From Scytalidium lignicola (Eukaryota; Ascomycota; Leotiomycetes): a stretch of DNA of 64,000 nt. Position 1 is the stretch's first letter; every line of letters starts with the position of its first letter. A model generated the notes under the pieces. That model had not been told where the DNA came from. It did no database searches and worked only from the letters and a program-made list of their open reading frames with translations. Shown here piece by piece: positions 25,637 to 37,006 of the stretch. The position numbers were made by a program, and so were the translations under genes. The DNA lies in contig NCSJ02000109.1 in NCBI GenBank assembly GCA_002812745.2, positions 1 to 64,000 on the forward strand. Direction: 5' to 3'.

Positions 25637-27977
25637 TTAGGATCTCATTCCCCATTGAGGCTTCAGGCTGGTACCGAGGTCGTCTTTGGTGCCCACTTGG
25701 TCTTGTGGTAATCGGCTGACGCGATAAGCCCCATTGCGAATGGCTCCTAGTTGAGTAGCAGATACACCGGTCCTGTTGCTTCGGATACTGCCAGCATCAC
25801 TCATGGCCTCAGGATCTTTGAACTTTCTTGGCGCGGCAAAATCTAAGGAGGTGAAGGTACCAGAGTTGCGCATCATGGAACTAATCACAGTTAGCATACA
25901 ATACTCTTATCAGATTAGCAAAGTTGGCTACTCACGGGCTAGGCATAGGTGCAAGTTCATCAAAGGCGCTGACTAATGGCTTGTATGCAGGCACGGCAGG
26001 TGAGTATGGACGTCTCTCACCAAACGGACTCTCAGATCGGCCGGCAACACGATCTTTAATGGTCGTAGGTGGCGCAAAGTCAATTGACATCAAAGCAAAG
26101 CTATCATCCTTAAGTTTTGATGGGGTTGGTAAAGTGTTCAGATCGGCTGGAGGTGGCATTGGTTTCTTCAGGGCTGGATTTACGCGGTTGGATGCTGATG
26201 AGTTTGGTCTTGGACCTTGAGACATGGCTGACATAGCTGAAGGTGCCCTTGAGTTAGGGGGGAACACGCCTCGAGGAGGTCCTCTTGGACCAGGACCCCG
26301 CATGCCGCTCATAGAACCATGCATAACACGTGGAGGTGGTCCTTGGAATCTTGGTGCACGTGGCGGTGGTGTCATAGCTCGACGTCCAACTGGTTGTGCG
26401 TATGGCATCGGAACATCGGCGGAATCTCCTAGATAGTTCTCATCGTAGTCTTCGTAATATTGACCCTGTGGCGCTGGCTTGGAGTCGTCGAAGTACTCCT
26501 TATAGAAGGACCTGATGCGGTTGGCTCTTATCTCAGGATCGTCATGGTCTGTGACATTCTCCGGGGGCAGTGGACGGAATCCCATTGACAACCTGCGAGC
26601 ATCAAACCCAGGTGCACCAAGTCCGGCATTTACAAATTCCTCAGGTGGAACATCCATTGAATAACGGTGTGCCCGGATCTCTTCGGCTTTGGCGTGTCCT
26701 GGTGACGGCGGCGTGACCTTGAATCCATCACCATATTCGCTCTCATCATCCACAAAGGTCTCTTGCTGCGTATTAACCGGAGGAAGAGACTCTTTACGGG
26801 CGGGACGTAGAATATCAGGAACGGAATTTGAGGTGCGGGCGTGGGCCTCCGGCTCAGAATGTTGATTGCCGAACTGACCGAGGAAATTTCCGCTCATCCT
26901 TTTATTTGAGTCGCCAATATTAGACACTGTGTCGATGTCCACAATTTCAGCGGTTTGTGGAGCAGGGAATGTTGGCTTAGGTTCTGACGCGAGACCTTTC
27001 CTGGCAAGATCATTGGCAGACGTTGGAAGATGGGCCTGAGCTGGTTCTACAGGCAACGGGTTATATGGCAATGAATCCTCTGATTGATCCACTGGCGAGT
27101 CAAAGGGGTTCTTTACGGTCGATCTATCCGGAGAAGCATTTCCCTGGTTATTTTGCGGTAGTGAGTTCTGACGCGGCGGTGGCATATGTGGAGATGGACC
27201 CCGGGAGCCACCGTTCGTCGCAAGAAAATCCGTTGGTGTAACTTCCTGGTTCAATCTTGAGCCCACATTACTCGAAACTGTATAAACCGATGCTCCATCG
27301 CCCTTCCTAGTAGAGCGCATAGACATGCCATCACCATAGCCACGGGAGACGGGCCGATACGGATCCTCGTTCTCGTGGACTGTCCTGGAGAGTGAGTGCA
27401 GTGACTCTCGGGAAGCATGGAGTTCCGGTGGTAGTAGATAGGGACTGGCCAGGTTCATGTCCATCGATAACTGGTGATGCCTGTCATGCCTGTCCAACTT
27501 CTTCTCACCTCCCGTTTTCGCAACTTCTCCCATACCGAAGTCCATAGAAGCATGGCGATCATTAGCATCTTCCTCTCTGATCTTCTTAACATGTCGACGG
27601 TGGAGGAGTAAAAAGAGAACAGCAGCAGCGACAACCGGGATACTATGTTAGTTAGCAATTTGGTTCATAAAGACTACGCACATTACTTACATAACGCCAA
27701 GAGCAACAGGAATGGTGTACGAGGATGAGCTAACGGGCTTCTCGCACATTGCTGCAGAAGTGCAGGAAGCCGAGGCAGTTGCAGTTGAGTCGGATGTAGA
27801 GGTGGAGTCGGCTCTGACTTGCAGCACAGGACTCGGCACATGCGTTTCCAAGATAGAATCCACCGTAGTAAATACAGCGTGGTGTTGAGCAGCCAGTACC
27901 CGTGATCCTAATCTTGCATGATATTGAAGATGCGGGTTCGCCATGGTTGATGGTGTACCAGTCAAGCAACTGGTTTG
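25637..27977 (-). CDS. SKG6-type single-pass membrane protein, 5' end unresolved
   Basis: Exons on the minus strand: an N-terminal exon ending at 27691, then 27642-25936, then 25880-25637. The membrane segment YTIPVALGVIIPVVAAAVLF (split by the 48-nt intron) is followed by LLLHRRHVKKIREEDANDRH and ASMDFGMGE, a signature I associate with the SKG6/AXL2 transmembrane family of polarity-linked fungal proteins. The roughly 600-aa cytoplasmic tail is disordered and Pro/Arg-rich, with a block RANRIRSFYKEYFDD followed by an acidic Tyr-rich patch. The ectodomain is a problem. A Cys-rich stretch (CKIRITGTGCSTPRCIYYGG) lies in one frame and the Ser/Thr linker with the membrane segment in another, switching near 27805-27830. 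Reading straight through from ATG 27944 gives 734 aa but loses the Cys motif. Confidence 0.72.
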
Positions 27978-30331
27978 CTACTGAGAGTTTCCCAATGGGT
28001 GCACGTGTCTGATGGGGTATTGTTCGATCAAACTGCGTAAGGGGTCGAGACTGGCGCGACGGGGAATTAGAAAATAAGTCTTAAAACTAAAGGGCTTGCA
28101 GCGAGCAAGTTTTGTCTGTTGTATAGAGAGCACGGGTTGGATTATCGTATGTATTGGGGCCGTAGGATTGCGATGAAGCGAGAACGATTGAAAGCAGGCA
28201 ACGATTGAGAAACGCTCGACAATGGGCAATAGCGAAGGGATCCAGGGGCTCGAATGAATGACTGTGGTCAGAACATGACAATGCAATAGCGATCGATCGT
28301 AACTAAAGGAGTGGCAGGCCTGCTGGCAGGCACTGTAAGGATATTGAGGGTGGTAGAGGGAAAGGGAAGATGGAGAGCTCTCTGAGCAGGAGAGGAGATG
28401 TTGAAAGGTGGAGGAGAGAGGAATAGAGGAGTGAGGAGTGAGGCCAGCGATAAACCCCCCAAGACCACAAGTGTGTCGAGCAGCGGTTCGTAGGGGACCA
28501 CTGCGCATTCGTTCGCGTACCACCCACTAACCCAGCCTGGACAAGGGTGTGTCCTCGGCTGCGTTGCCTATCTCAGGGGCTCGAAACGGCGGAACAGAAA
28601 GCAAATTACCGGCAGGACATTGGGGAGGTATTTTTGTGAGGCAGTGTCTGCAAATTGCCATTGCAACGGTGAGTTGCTTGATAGTGCTTTCGTAATATCT
28701 GATGGGATTGAAGCTGGGAGAGAGCACACATACTGTACATATGTACGTACATGCTGCTGCGATACGGTATAGCCAGTAACTTTACGAGTTGTGCTTCCAG
28801 AAAGATGGGGATCCAACACAAGCAACGGCGCCCGATGGCATGGAGCAAATAGCGGGCGAGGTGGATGTTCTGGCCTCTGAGAGCGCGCGTTCGCCCTGGC
28901 CTAATGCAGGTACGCTGGCTGGTTTCTGGTTTCATGCTGCGGGTCAACCCTCATCTTTGTCCGGTCTTGTAAGTTGTCTCACTTGCTTTTTTGCTGCACA
29001 ACTCAATCTTGCAGCTTACTACAGTCAGGAATTACTGTACTTGAAGAACATGGTTCATCCGAGAGATCGTAAAGTAATCAAGCAAGTAATTAAGCATATA
29101 CTGTACCGTACAAGTGATGCTGCTGTATAACACACATCGCAAACATCATGCGCTCCAAAAACAAGAGACTCGCGCATGATTTCTTCACGGCCACATCCAT
29201 CGCTTCACCGATTGGGCAACTCTCTCGACCGGCCCTGCAATAATATTGAGATTGGCGCCCACAAAGCACCAGCTCCATCTCAATCTCTCCTCCAACCAAT
29301 GCGGCCGGCTACAACCACCCTGCTGCTCTACCATCGATATTGGCAAGCTTTCTGCCAATCCCGGTTATTGCTTGTTAATGGGAACGATGGGGTCTTCGCC
29401 ATGAGACAGCGTAGCACTAGGTAGTCTCATTCATCTACAGCGTGCTCTTCCCCGAGGGTGAAGTCCGATCCCAAGACACCAGTTAGTGTCGCAACGGCAC
29501 GGAATTAGGGGATAAATCATCTATCGTTGCATAATTAAGTTAAATACCTAGTTCATCGGCCTTTATGTTTTGCGGTTTGTGCCTAACAAACGAGGCATCA
29601 TAAAACGACATTCAAATTACATCTACAGAAACGTACAAGTAGATTTATTTTTAAAAAAAGTGTCTTGTCTCCATTCATCATTTATCATTCATACTTAAAA
29701 CCCACAAAAAGTCTTTCCCTTCTTGCTGCTTCAGTTTCTTGATCTTGCCTTCCTTTTCTAGGATACCCCCCTATCAACTTCCCCATCACAGTAATATCTT
29801 TACCACAAGTATCATTGAATTCGCCATCGTCAACCCTCAAACTAGGCACTTCTACCCAAAAACCAAGGTCTCTACACACTCCCTTACTCCTGTGTTGAAA
29901 GCCTACATAAAGTCCAAGGCGACACGACCTCTGAACTCCGCCTCCTCAGCGGCTGGGCCGCCGTAGAAGGATTACCCCAACTTCCTATCATCAAGCCTGA
30001 GAAATCGATTGAGGATCTCTGGTCCAATGTAGAACTGATAACTTTAAGCTAGTAAAATATCCAAAACTAAACTTTTATTTTGATATTGTAGAAGAGATCA
30101 TCCTATAATTTCTTTTTTGTTGGAAGAGTAATTACATGGGTTTACCTGAATAATTATGTTTCTTTTAATTTCTTTTCCTCCGGGTATCGCATCAATCACC
30201 ACTGACTCCTCCTAACACCGCAGCAGAAGTGAAAATACGCCCATATGAGACCTAAAATTAGCTGAAATATACACCAAGTCCTCCAACCTTTCCCTTTTTT
30301 TTAAACTAAAGATTTCCATATCCACTCAAGC
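27978..30331. other. 2.35-kb intergenic region
   Basis: 27978-28530 is purine-rich on the plus strand (pyrimidine-rich on the minus) and probably contains the 5' UTR and any first exon of the SKG6-type gene. The rest has no supported gene except a possible coding remnant at 29685-29945. Confidence 0.45.
29685..29945 (-). other. possible gene remnant or unrecognised 3' exon
   Basis: An open minus-strand frame of about 87 codons ends at a TGA at 29685 and has natural-looking composition (for example VPSLRVDDGEFNDTCGKDIT and GKLIGGYPRKGRQDQETEAA). It has no convincing ATG, and neighbouring frames on both strands over 29880-30050 also look protein-like. It may be a decayed gene or a terminal exon whose upstream exons I cannot find. 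I do not recognise the product. Confidence 0.25.
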
Positions 30332-32868
30332 TTAGCTCTGGTTCTTGAACAGCCAGTCAGAATTGGCATCAACCATAAAGTTCGTAATATTAAACTCGTT
30401 ACTCCCATTTAGCACCTCAGACATGGGCAGCTCCGCCATTTCTCCTGCGGTAGCAGCAGCACTAGTCGTCGGTACGCCAGCGCTATGATTCATCCCGTCT
30501 CTTTCTCCTCCGCCAGGTATGATCGGCAACCTCGGGACATTGAAGAAGTCGAACACATCGAGATACTCCAATTCGTTGGGAGCAGGTGTTCTTGCGGGGG
30601 TAATACTAGGCATGCGTGACACGAGTCCGATGTGCTTCGGCTGTCGTGAGATCAGGAAGTCGAGATCATATGCACAGCGTCTCATATCCGCTAGAATCTT
30701 GACGGACGAAGGTGTCACTCTCTCACCATCGGCAATAGCAGAACGCTCGGATTCACGATGTTCATCTAAGACACGTTGGAGGATGGTCGTGTAGCGTTCT
30801 GCTACTGCCCAGTACCGACCCATGTCTCTCAGCGTGTCGACGAGGAATTGGATTTGAGGACTAAGTTTGTGCTCAACCGTTGAGCCATGGACAAGAAGTA
30901 AACGAGCAGCTACCCAGAGCGTGAATGCAAATGGTGGTCCAAGTTTAGGAAGCATGCCATTTTGTACGACGTACTCTCCTAGTGCAGCGATATTTTCTAC
31001 TGCGCCATGACAGCGTTGACTGGCTGTATACGATGGCGTGAAAATTGGAGACCGTGTCGTTGGATAGGCAGCTGACGAGTGCAGGCGGATGACAGCTGTG
31101 TGATAAGTAGCATGGAGCATAACCCAGGCGCAATTGATAGATTTACTACCTCCAACCTGGAAAAGCTTAGCCATGTTTCCGTAGTCTCCTGGGAGGTTGA
31201 ACTTCCAGGATGTGAGCGTGTTGTCAAGTTCTCTGTATTCGCCTTGCCACTTCTCTACATCATAGAGGGCACTGATATCAACAGGCTTTTTCAAGAACTG
31301 GTGAATTCTAGACAATATACCAAGAATCTCAAGATAATAGGAGAAGGCACCAAGATTCTCCGGTTTGTCAGCATCATATTCTGACCGCTCACTAGTTTGG
31401 AACCACCTTGTTTGGACATGCTGGTTCTTGTTCCAGAGATCATCTCGGCAGGGCAACTTGCGGTCAATCTCTTTATCGTCTAGAGCAAATTCAAAAGCCG
31501 TAGCAATGGTGGCATAACGGTCAAGTAGGTATACCATCCAGAACAGGCGTCTTCTAGACTCTTCCTCAATCCAATTGTCGGGATCGGGCAAAACCATTGC
31601 TCTTAATGTATAAATTGACTGATAGTGTGGCGAGACGGAGAATGATGTCGTCTCGACAGAGAGTCCGAGTTGGACAACCGACCGAGTGATCAAAGCTAAC
31701 AGATTCCAGCCTGGAGGGCCATTGCTGTCACCGACCAGGTCAAGAGCCAGTATGACCAATGCCTGAAGAGCTTTTACGGAAGAGTTCTCTAGGCCGTAGA
31801 GCAATACTTTCTGTTTCGAGACATCATGGTAATGTCGTCTTCTCTCCTCGGTTAATCTCTGGTCAGTAGAGAATCTCAAGGTGGTTGCAACAATAGCATG
31901 CAGCAGTATCCGATCAGCTTCATCTAGGGTTGACGGACCAAAGAGCGAGTCCAAGGTCGAGCGTCGGTGCAGGATGGGACACCAGGTATTGATGTACTTG
32001 AAGTAGAGGTCTACTAGGGCATAGAGCAAATCATACGGAGGCAGTGCTTGGTCCGAAAGCTCGGGTTGACCTTGTGGTGGGCTTATATTCAGGCTAGGAG
32101 AGGTTATAGATGTGTGATTTGGTGGACTGTAGAATTCAGCACCTTGGCCATTCGGTAGTAGGTTTTGATGATTGGACTGCTGTATCCCCATTGCCATGTG
32201 TGTCGGTTGAGCCTGCTGCTGTTGGTGGGGCTGAAAGACTTCGCCATGACTGGAATGCAAAGATGGAGTATGGGCTATCGGATTGGAGAACTCCATCGGT
32301 TGACTCTGCGGTGGGAAAGTACTGGGCTTCTGCAGAAACAAAGCCGTTTCTGCATGCGGTATGTGCGGTCGGGTACCATCGCTAGGTCTGAAGATAGATC
32401 TCTCTTGCGTGACCTCGTGGTCGCTTGGGATGCTATTGCTTGTCCTGTCCACGAACGAAGACTCGAGGATCTGGGCATGCGAGCGCAGGACCTCCTCCAG
32501 TCTGTCCAATCTTTGCTCCAGCTCGCGACCGTAACCAGCTCGCAGCCCGGGCTTCTTGCGCTCCTTGTACTCACACAGGGCGCCATTGCGAGTACACCAG
32601 CCGCAGGATGGTTGACCACGATCACATTTTACCTGTTCACATAACTTAGATCCAGATCCAGATGTCAATGAAAGGGCAAGTTTCTTCTTCTTTCTTTCTG
32701 GGTACTACCAACCTTCCTTTGTTTGCAGAGCTCGCACCTTCGACGGATAGTTAGCCAATAATCATCTTTCTTCTCGTCAACTGAAGGCTGATCGTCGGCG
32801 ACAGCAGCTGGAGAAGCAGAAGCTGATCCCTTGCTGCCGCGATCGCTGGTAACTGAAGAAGGAGACAT
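30332..32868 (-). CDS. Zn2Cys6 transcription factor, candidate L-rhamnose regulator
   Basis: Two exons (32868-32713 and 32632-30332; 80-nt intron) give 818 aa. The binuclear zinc cluster reads C-x2-C-x6-C-x6-C-x2-C-x6-C (CELCKQRKVKCDRGQPSCGW onward) at about residues 45-72. The intron falls inside it, after QRK. A basic linker and a dimerisation-like coiled coil (GRELEQRLDRLEEVL) follow. The middle-homology (fungal_trans) domain spans about residues 240-480, with LYFKYINTWCPILHRRSTLD and EEESRRRLFWMVYLLDRYA. It is divergent from L-rhamnonate dehydratase and 4 kb from L-rhamnose dehydrogenase, as expected for a RhaR/TRC1-type pathway regulator. The zinc-cluster call is firm; the regulon is inferred from position only. 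Confidence 0.9.
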
Positions 32869-33189
32869 GATTTCTTACGAGACAGACATTGGCCTCCTCT
32901 GCCTCTTGCGGGGGCCGTCGCCATTTGCATTTGGATCCCCACCGGCACTCCCATCCTGGTCGCTATAGTAATGATCGTTATCGCCATCGCTCTCTTCCTT
33001 AGTGGCGGCTGAGCGAAGGGAGGTCTGAGGCGAGACTTGATGGTCCATCAGGAAGGAGCGGTGGTGCAGCAGAGCTCACGACAGGATGGACTGGTTATCT
33101 CGGGGGAGAAGGCAACGAGACACGCCCTCGGGGGACTTTAATAGCGAGAGGGGGCGGGCAGGTCTGAGCGAGCTCGAGTTGGCGAAACT

Positions 33190-33207
33190 GTGGGGAAGAG
33201 CCTGGGG
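33190..33207 (+). promoter_or_regulatory. Paired CreA/Mig1-like sites
   Basis: GTGGGG (33190-33195) and CTGGGG (33202-33207) both fit the CreA consensus SYGGRG and lie 6 bp apart in the promoter between the regulator and LRA3. Paired sites are the usual functional form for carbon catabolite repression, which would suit sugar-catabolic genes. The consensus is short and common by chance. Confidence 0.35.
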
Positions 33208-33345
33208 AAAGGCCAGGGAGGGCTAGGTGGTCCGGGCAGAGTGCGACCAGAGGATACCTCGATACCTATACCATGATTCAACTGCGGCAATTGAGCTGCT
33301 GGTATTCGATGGAGATAAGCTAGCCATGAGTGCATTACGGATATA

Positions 33346-33366
33346 TTGATTGATTGATTGATTGAT
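33346..33366. repeat. TTGA/GATT tandem repeat
   Basis: About five copies of the tetramer TTGA, followed by imperfect copies to about 33425, in the divergent promoter region. Confidence 0.8.
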
Positions 33367-34032
33367 CGATTAATTGATAGACTGCTTTGTTGATTAACCG
33401 TTTACCTGATTGATTTGATTGACAACACCCTTCGCAGGGCAGGTCGTGTGGGCGGTCGAGGTAGATTAATTAATTGAGGGGTCCATCAATCACAGCGACG
33501 CAGCCAGCAACAGCACAGGCCAATCAAGCCCCTGGAGACTCCTCCCCGCAAAAAACAATCGCCTCCTCACCAGACAGCCAGACAACAAGTTCGCCCACCG
33601 GCCCATGATTACGCCTGCAGGAGTTGGCAAATCTACACATGCGTGCAACCGGCACCAGCTGCCAATGCCGAGACTCAGAACTTGCCACTATGTTCCAGAG
33701 TATCTGCAGCCTCGCTGGTCACGTTGGTGAGTGGTGGAGAGTGCGCGGAAACCTCCTGCTTCGGGCGATGGGGGATCTCTGACCGAACAATTGGTTAACC
33801 CCACCAGAGGAAGTCCTTCCGAGGAGTTCTACAGCAGCATCACGTTTCCACATATCCACTCGATCCAGTGCCTCTAGGTCACATCTCTCTTCTCTCAAGA
33901 CGTGGCCACTTACAATTTCCTCTTACTTCTATTTCTATTTCTGCCCTCCATTCGCTGTTTTCCCCTGAATATTTCCCCGAGGTCTGTCTGAACCGTCGAG
34001 CCAGGCTTCATTGGCTCTACCCAGCAGTAACC

Positions 34033-35622
34033 ATGGCGTCACCAGCAGCTCGTAGCTTTCCCTCCATCAAAGCCATCAGATCGTTTGTGGTTGATGGCGT
34101 TGGGTCGGGAGGAGATTATCACAATGTAAAAGGAGGTCATTGGTGAGTCTCTCTCTCTCTAAGCAAACAATTGCTGTCGTCGTGGCTGATCCTCACACAC
34201 TCGAAAGGTTGATTGATACCTCGATATCGACTCCCATGTCGAGATGGGAGAAGTATCGAGCCTCGAGAACAAGTTGGGGAATCAATGTCCTGGGGTCATT
34301 CTGCGTGGAAATTGAGGCTTCAGATGGCACCACTGGGTTCGCAACTGGATTTGGAGGTAAGTAATGATATTTGGAACATCAATTCCTAGCTTTATTCCTT
34401 TATTCTAACAATTCTCCCAGGTCCTCCAGCATGCTGGCTTGTACACCAACATTTCGAGCGGTTCTTAATTGGTGCCGATCCGCGAGATACAAATCACCTC
34501 TTCGAGCAAATGTACAGAGCCTCCATGTTCTACGGTCGTAAGGGACTTCCAGTAGCGGTGATCTCGGTCATTGACCTGGCACTATGGGACCTCTTAGGCA
34601 AGATTAGAAATGAGCCGGTATATAAACTTATCGGAGGAGCAACGAGAGAGAGGCTCAATTTCTACTGCACCGGCCCAGAGCCAGTGGCAGCGAAGGCAAT
34701 GGGCTTCTGGGGCGCCAAGGTTCCGTTGCCGTATTGTCCTGAGGAAGGCCACACTGGTCTCAAGAAAAACGTTGAATTCCTTACGAAGCACAGGGAATCG
34801 GTCGGGCCCGATTTCCCCATAATGGTGGACTGCTATATGAGTCTCAACGTCCCTTACACCATCGAAATTGCCAAAGCTTGCGAGAGCCTAAACATCAACT
34901 GGTGGGAGGAATGTCTCTCTCCCGACGACTCGGACGGATTTGCAAAGATCAAGCAAGCTCATCCAACCATTAAGTTCACCACTGGTGAGCACGAATATTC
35001 AAGATATGGATTCCGTAAACTCATTGAAGGTCGCAATCTCGACATCATCCAGCCAGATGTCATGTGGCTTGGTGGAATGACAGAGCTACTGAAGGTTGCT
35101 GCCATGGCAGCTGCATATGATATCCCGGTTGTCCCTCACGCCAGCGGACCCTACAGCTATCACTTCGTGGTATCTCAGACAAACTGCCCATTCCAGGAAT
35201 ACTTAGCCAACTCTCCAGATGGAAAGAGCGTTCTTCCAGTTTTCGGAGATTTGTTCTTGGATGAACCTATTCCGGTGAAGGGTTATCTCGATGTCTCACA
35301 ACTCGATAAGCCTGGGTTTGGATTGACTCTCAACCCCGCCGCGAGGCTTATTCCCGCACGATATCTTTTGACTCCTGATCCTGAAAGACCATTGGGTCAG
35401 CCTGTTTCCAAGGCGGTAACTCCGGCAGCTCCGGCAGCTCCGGAGGTCAAGGAAGTCCCAAAAGCAGAGGAAACACTAGAATCATCAAATGCCCTAGAAG
35501 CTCCAGCTTCAGCAGCAGTTACATCAGCAACGGGAGAGCAACCGAAGACATCTGAGGAGCATGACGGATTGATAAATGAAATTACGAATGGCGTTAAACA
35601 CTTGGCTACTACAGTGTTCTGA
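34033..35622 (+). CDS. LRA3: L-rhamnonate dehydratase
   Basis: Three exons (34033-34142, 34208-34356, 34421-35622) give 486 aa. This enolase-superfamily enzyme dehydrates L-rhamnonate to 2-keto-3-deoxy-L-rhamnonate, step 3 of the fungal non-phosphorylating L-rhamnose pathway. Metal ligands of the barrel are visible in IMVDCYMSLN, NWWEECLSPDD and FTTGEHEYSRYGF; the family segments PDVMWLGGMTE and VVPHASGPYSYHF follow. These blocks match RhamD rather than galactonate dehydratases. Intron 1 begins with a TC microsatellite-like tract. The catalytic fold ends near residue 415 and is followed by about 70 residues of Ala/Pro/Glu-rich sequence not expected in the family. It is divergent from the Zn2Cys6 regulator, and LRA1 lies downstream on the same strand. 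Confidence 0.92.
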
Positions 35623-37006
35623 GATTACGGTATTTTGTGATCCATTTACTATATTTTAGATCTATATCCATAATTCAATCCATTCTGTAAATCTACTTGG
35701 AACACTATTTTTGCCTCTCTTCTTTCTTTGTATGGACTATCACATGTGCCTTGTCGGCGGATTCGGGAAACTGCACAATGGCTCGGGTGCAATTACACCG
35801 AATCGCGGGGCTGCTCAACCCATCTAGATGGCATAATAGCTTTGCACGGAGATTCAATCCCACAATTTACAGGAGTTTAGCCTAAAGATGGTAGCAAAAA
35901 CATTATCTTGGCAGTCTTAATATCTCTTATCCTGATCTCTCTTCTCATATTGAAAAGGGACAGAATTGTGCAGCAGTATAACTCTCGATCTTGCAAGTCT
36001 AAAATCAGCTTGTTGGATTTGGTTAAATGACCATATGACTATCATCCTTGAAACAAGTAATTGCATTGAACCATTACAGATATTAGTAATAGACTAGAAT
36101 CAAATTAGAATGAGAAAGAACAGAAACCAAAGAACATGCTTCAAATGAGCGTCGTGAAATACCAATACCAACAATAACAAAATCGCATCTGTCTCGAAAC
36201 GCCCAATATTGCCAATCCCGAATACCTAGCTGCCAAAAAATCCTACTCCACGATTATATTAGCTACTTATGCCGGTAACTACCCTACTATGTTTTTTTAT
36301 TTGTATGAATATCCTAAGAGACGGAGTGACACTCAGCCTGGTTACTACCCAGTACCTAACCTAACAAGCACAAAGGATGATGATTTCGAAATCAAAGCCC
36401 GTTGCAGCGGCAAGACCTTCTACATCCGTATCTCCTGAGCTTCCTTTCGCAAATCGCGTGCTATAGAGTAATTCAAATACCCGAAGAGTGCTAAAAGTAG
36501 TTGTAGAGAAACTTAATGATGAAGTCGCAGTGTGCAATTTGATATCACTTAGATCTTTTCAGTATTGCAGGGATTTTGGATTTATCTTTCTATTCTAATC
36601 GAATAATCTTTTGCTCATGAATATGTTGTTTCAAGATAGAAATCAGGTTGGAATTGACCTCTGGACTTAAATAGAGTAAGACCCCACGATTCGGTCTACT
36701 TTCGCCCGAAGCAACTCCATATTTGGCAGCCAATCATTAAATTATGAGATTTGCTTTTGACAACAACCAGAACACCAGAACACACCCCATCGTATTAATT
36801 TTCTCGGGATTCTATTTTACAAAACTATAAGTAAATTTCAAGGTCTCTATTATATATTTATTCTTTCACATAGTTCTGCACAAATTTTTATTATTCCAAA
36901 AAAGAATTTAAGCAACTACCATTGATATAGATATATTCCTAAAGCAACCAACCCCTCCTCATCCCCCCTTCTCTAATCTCTGATTCATACCAAAACAAGT
37001 ACAACA
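35623..37006. other. intergenic spacer between LRA3 and LRA1
   Basis: 1.38 kb, AT-rich, no gene supported. The last 60 bp before the LRA1 start are C/T-rich and then A-rich, a typical fungal leader. Confidence 0.5.

Larger units (their letters stand above)
32869..34032. promoter_or_regulatory. Divergent promoter of the Zn2Cys6 factor and LRA3
   Basis: 1.16 kb between two divergent start codons, so both promoters lie here. It contains two closely spaced SYGGRG words and a TTGA/GATT tandem repeat. The 130 bp before the LRA3 start are pyrimidine-rich, typical of fungal core promoters. Confidence 0.55.

Noticed and set aside
27978..28523. 181-aa minus-strand open frame upstream of the SKG6-type gene
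   Set aside because: Its Ser/Pro/His-rich composition follows from a pyrimidine-rich leader, it overlaps two other open frames of similar quality, and it shows no motif. Most likely 5' UTR.
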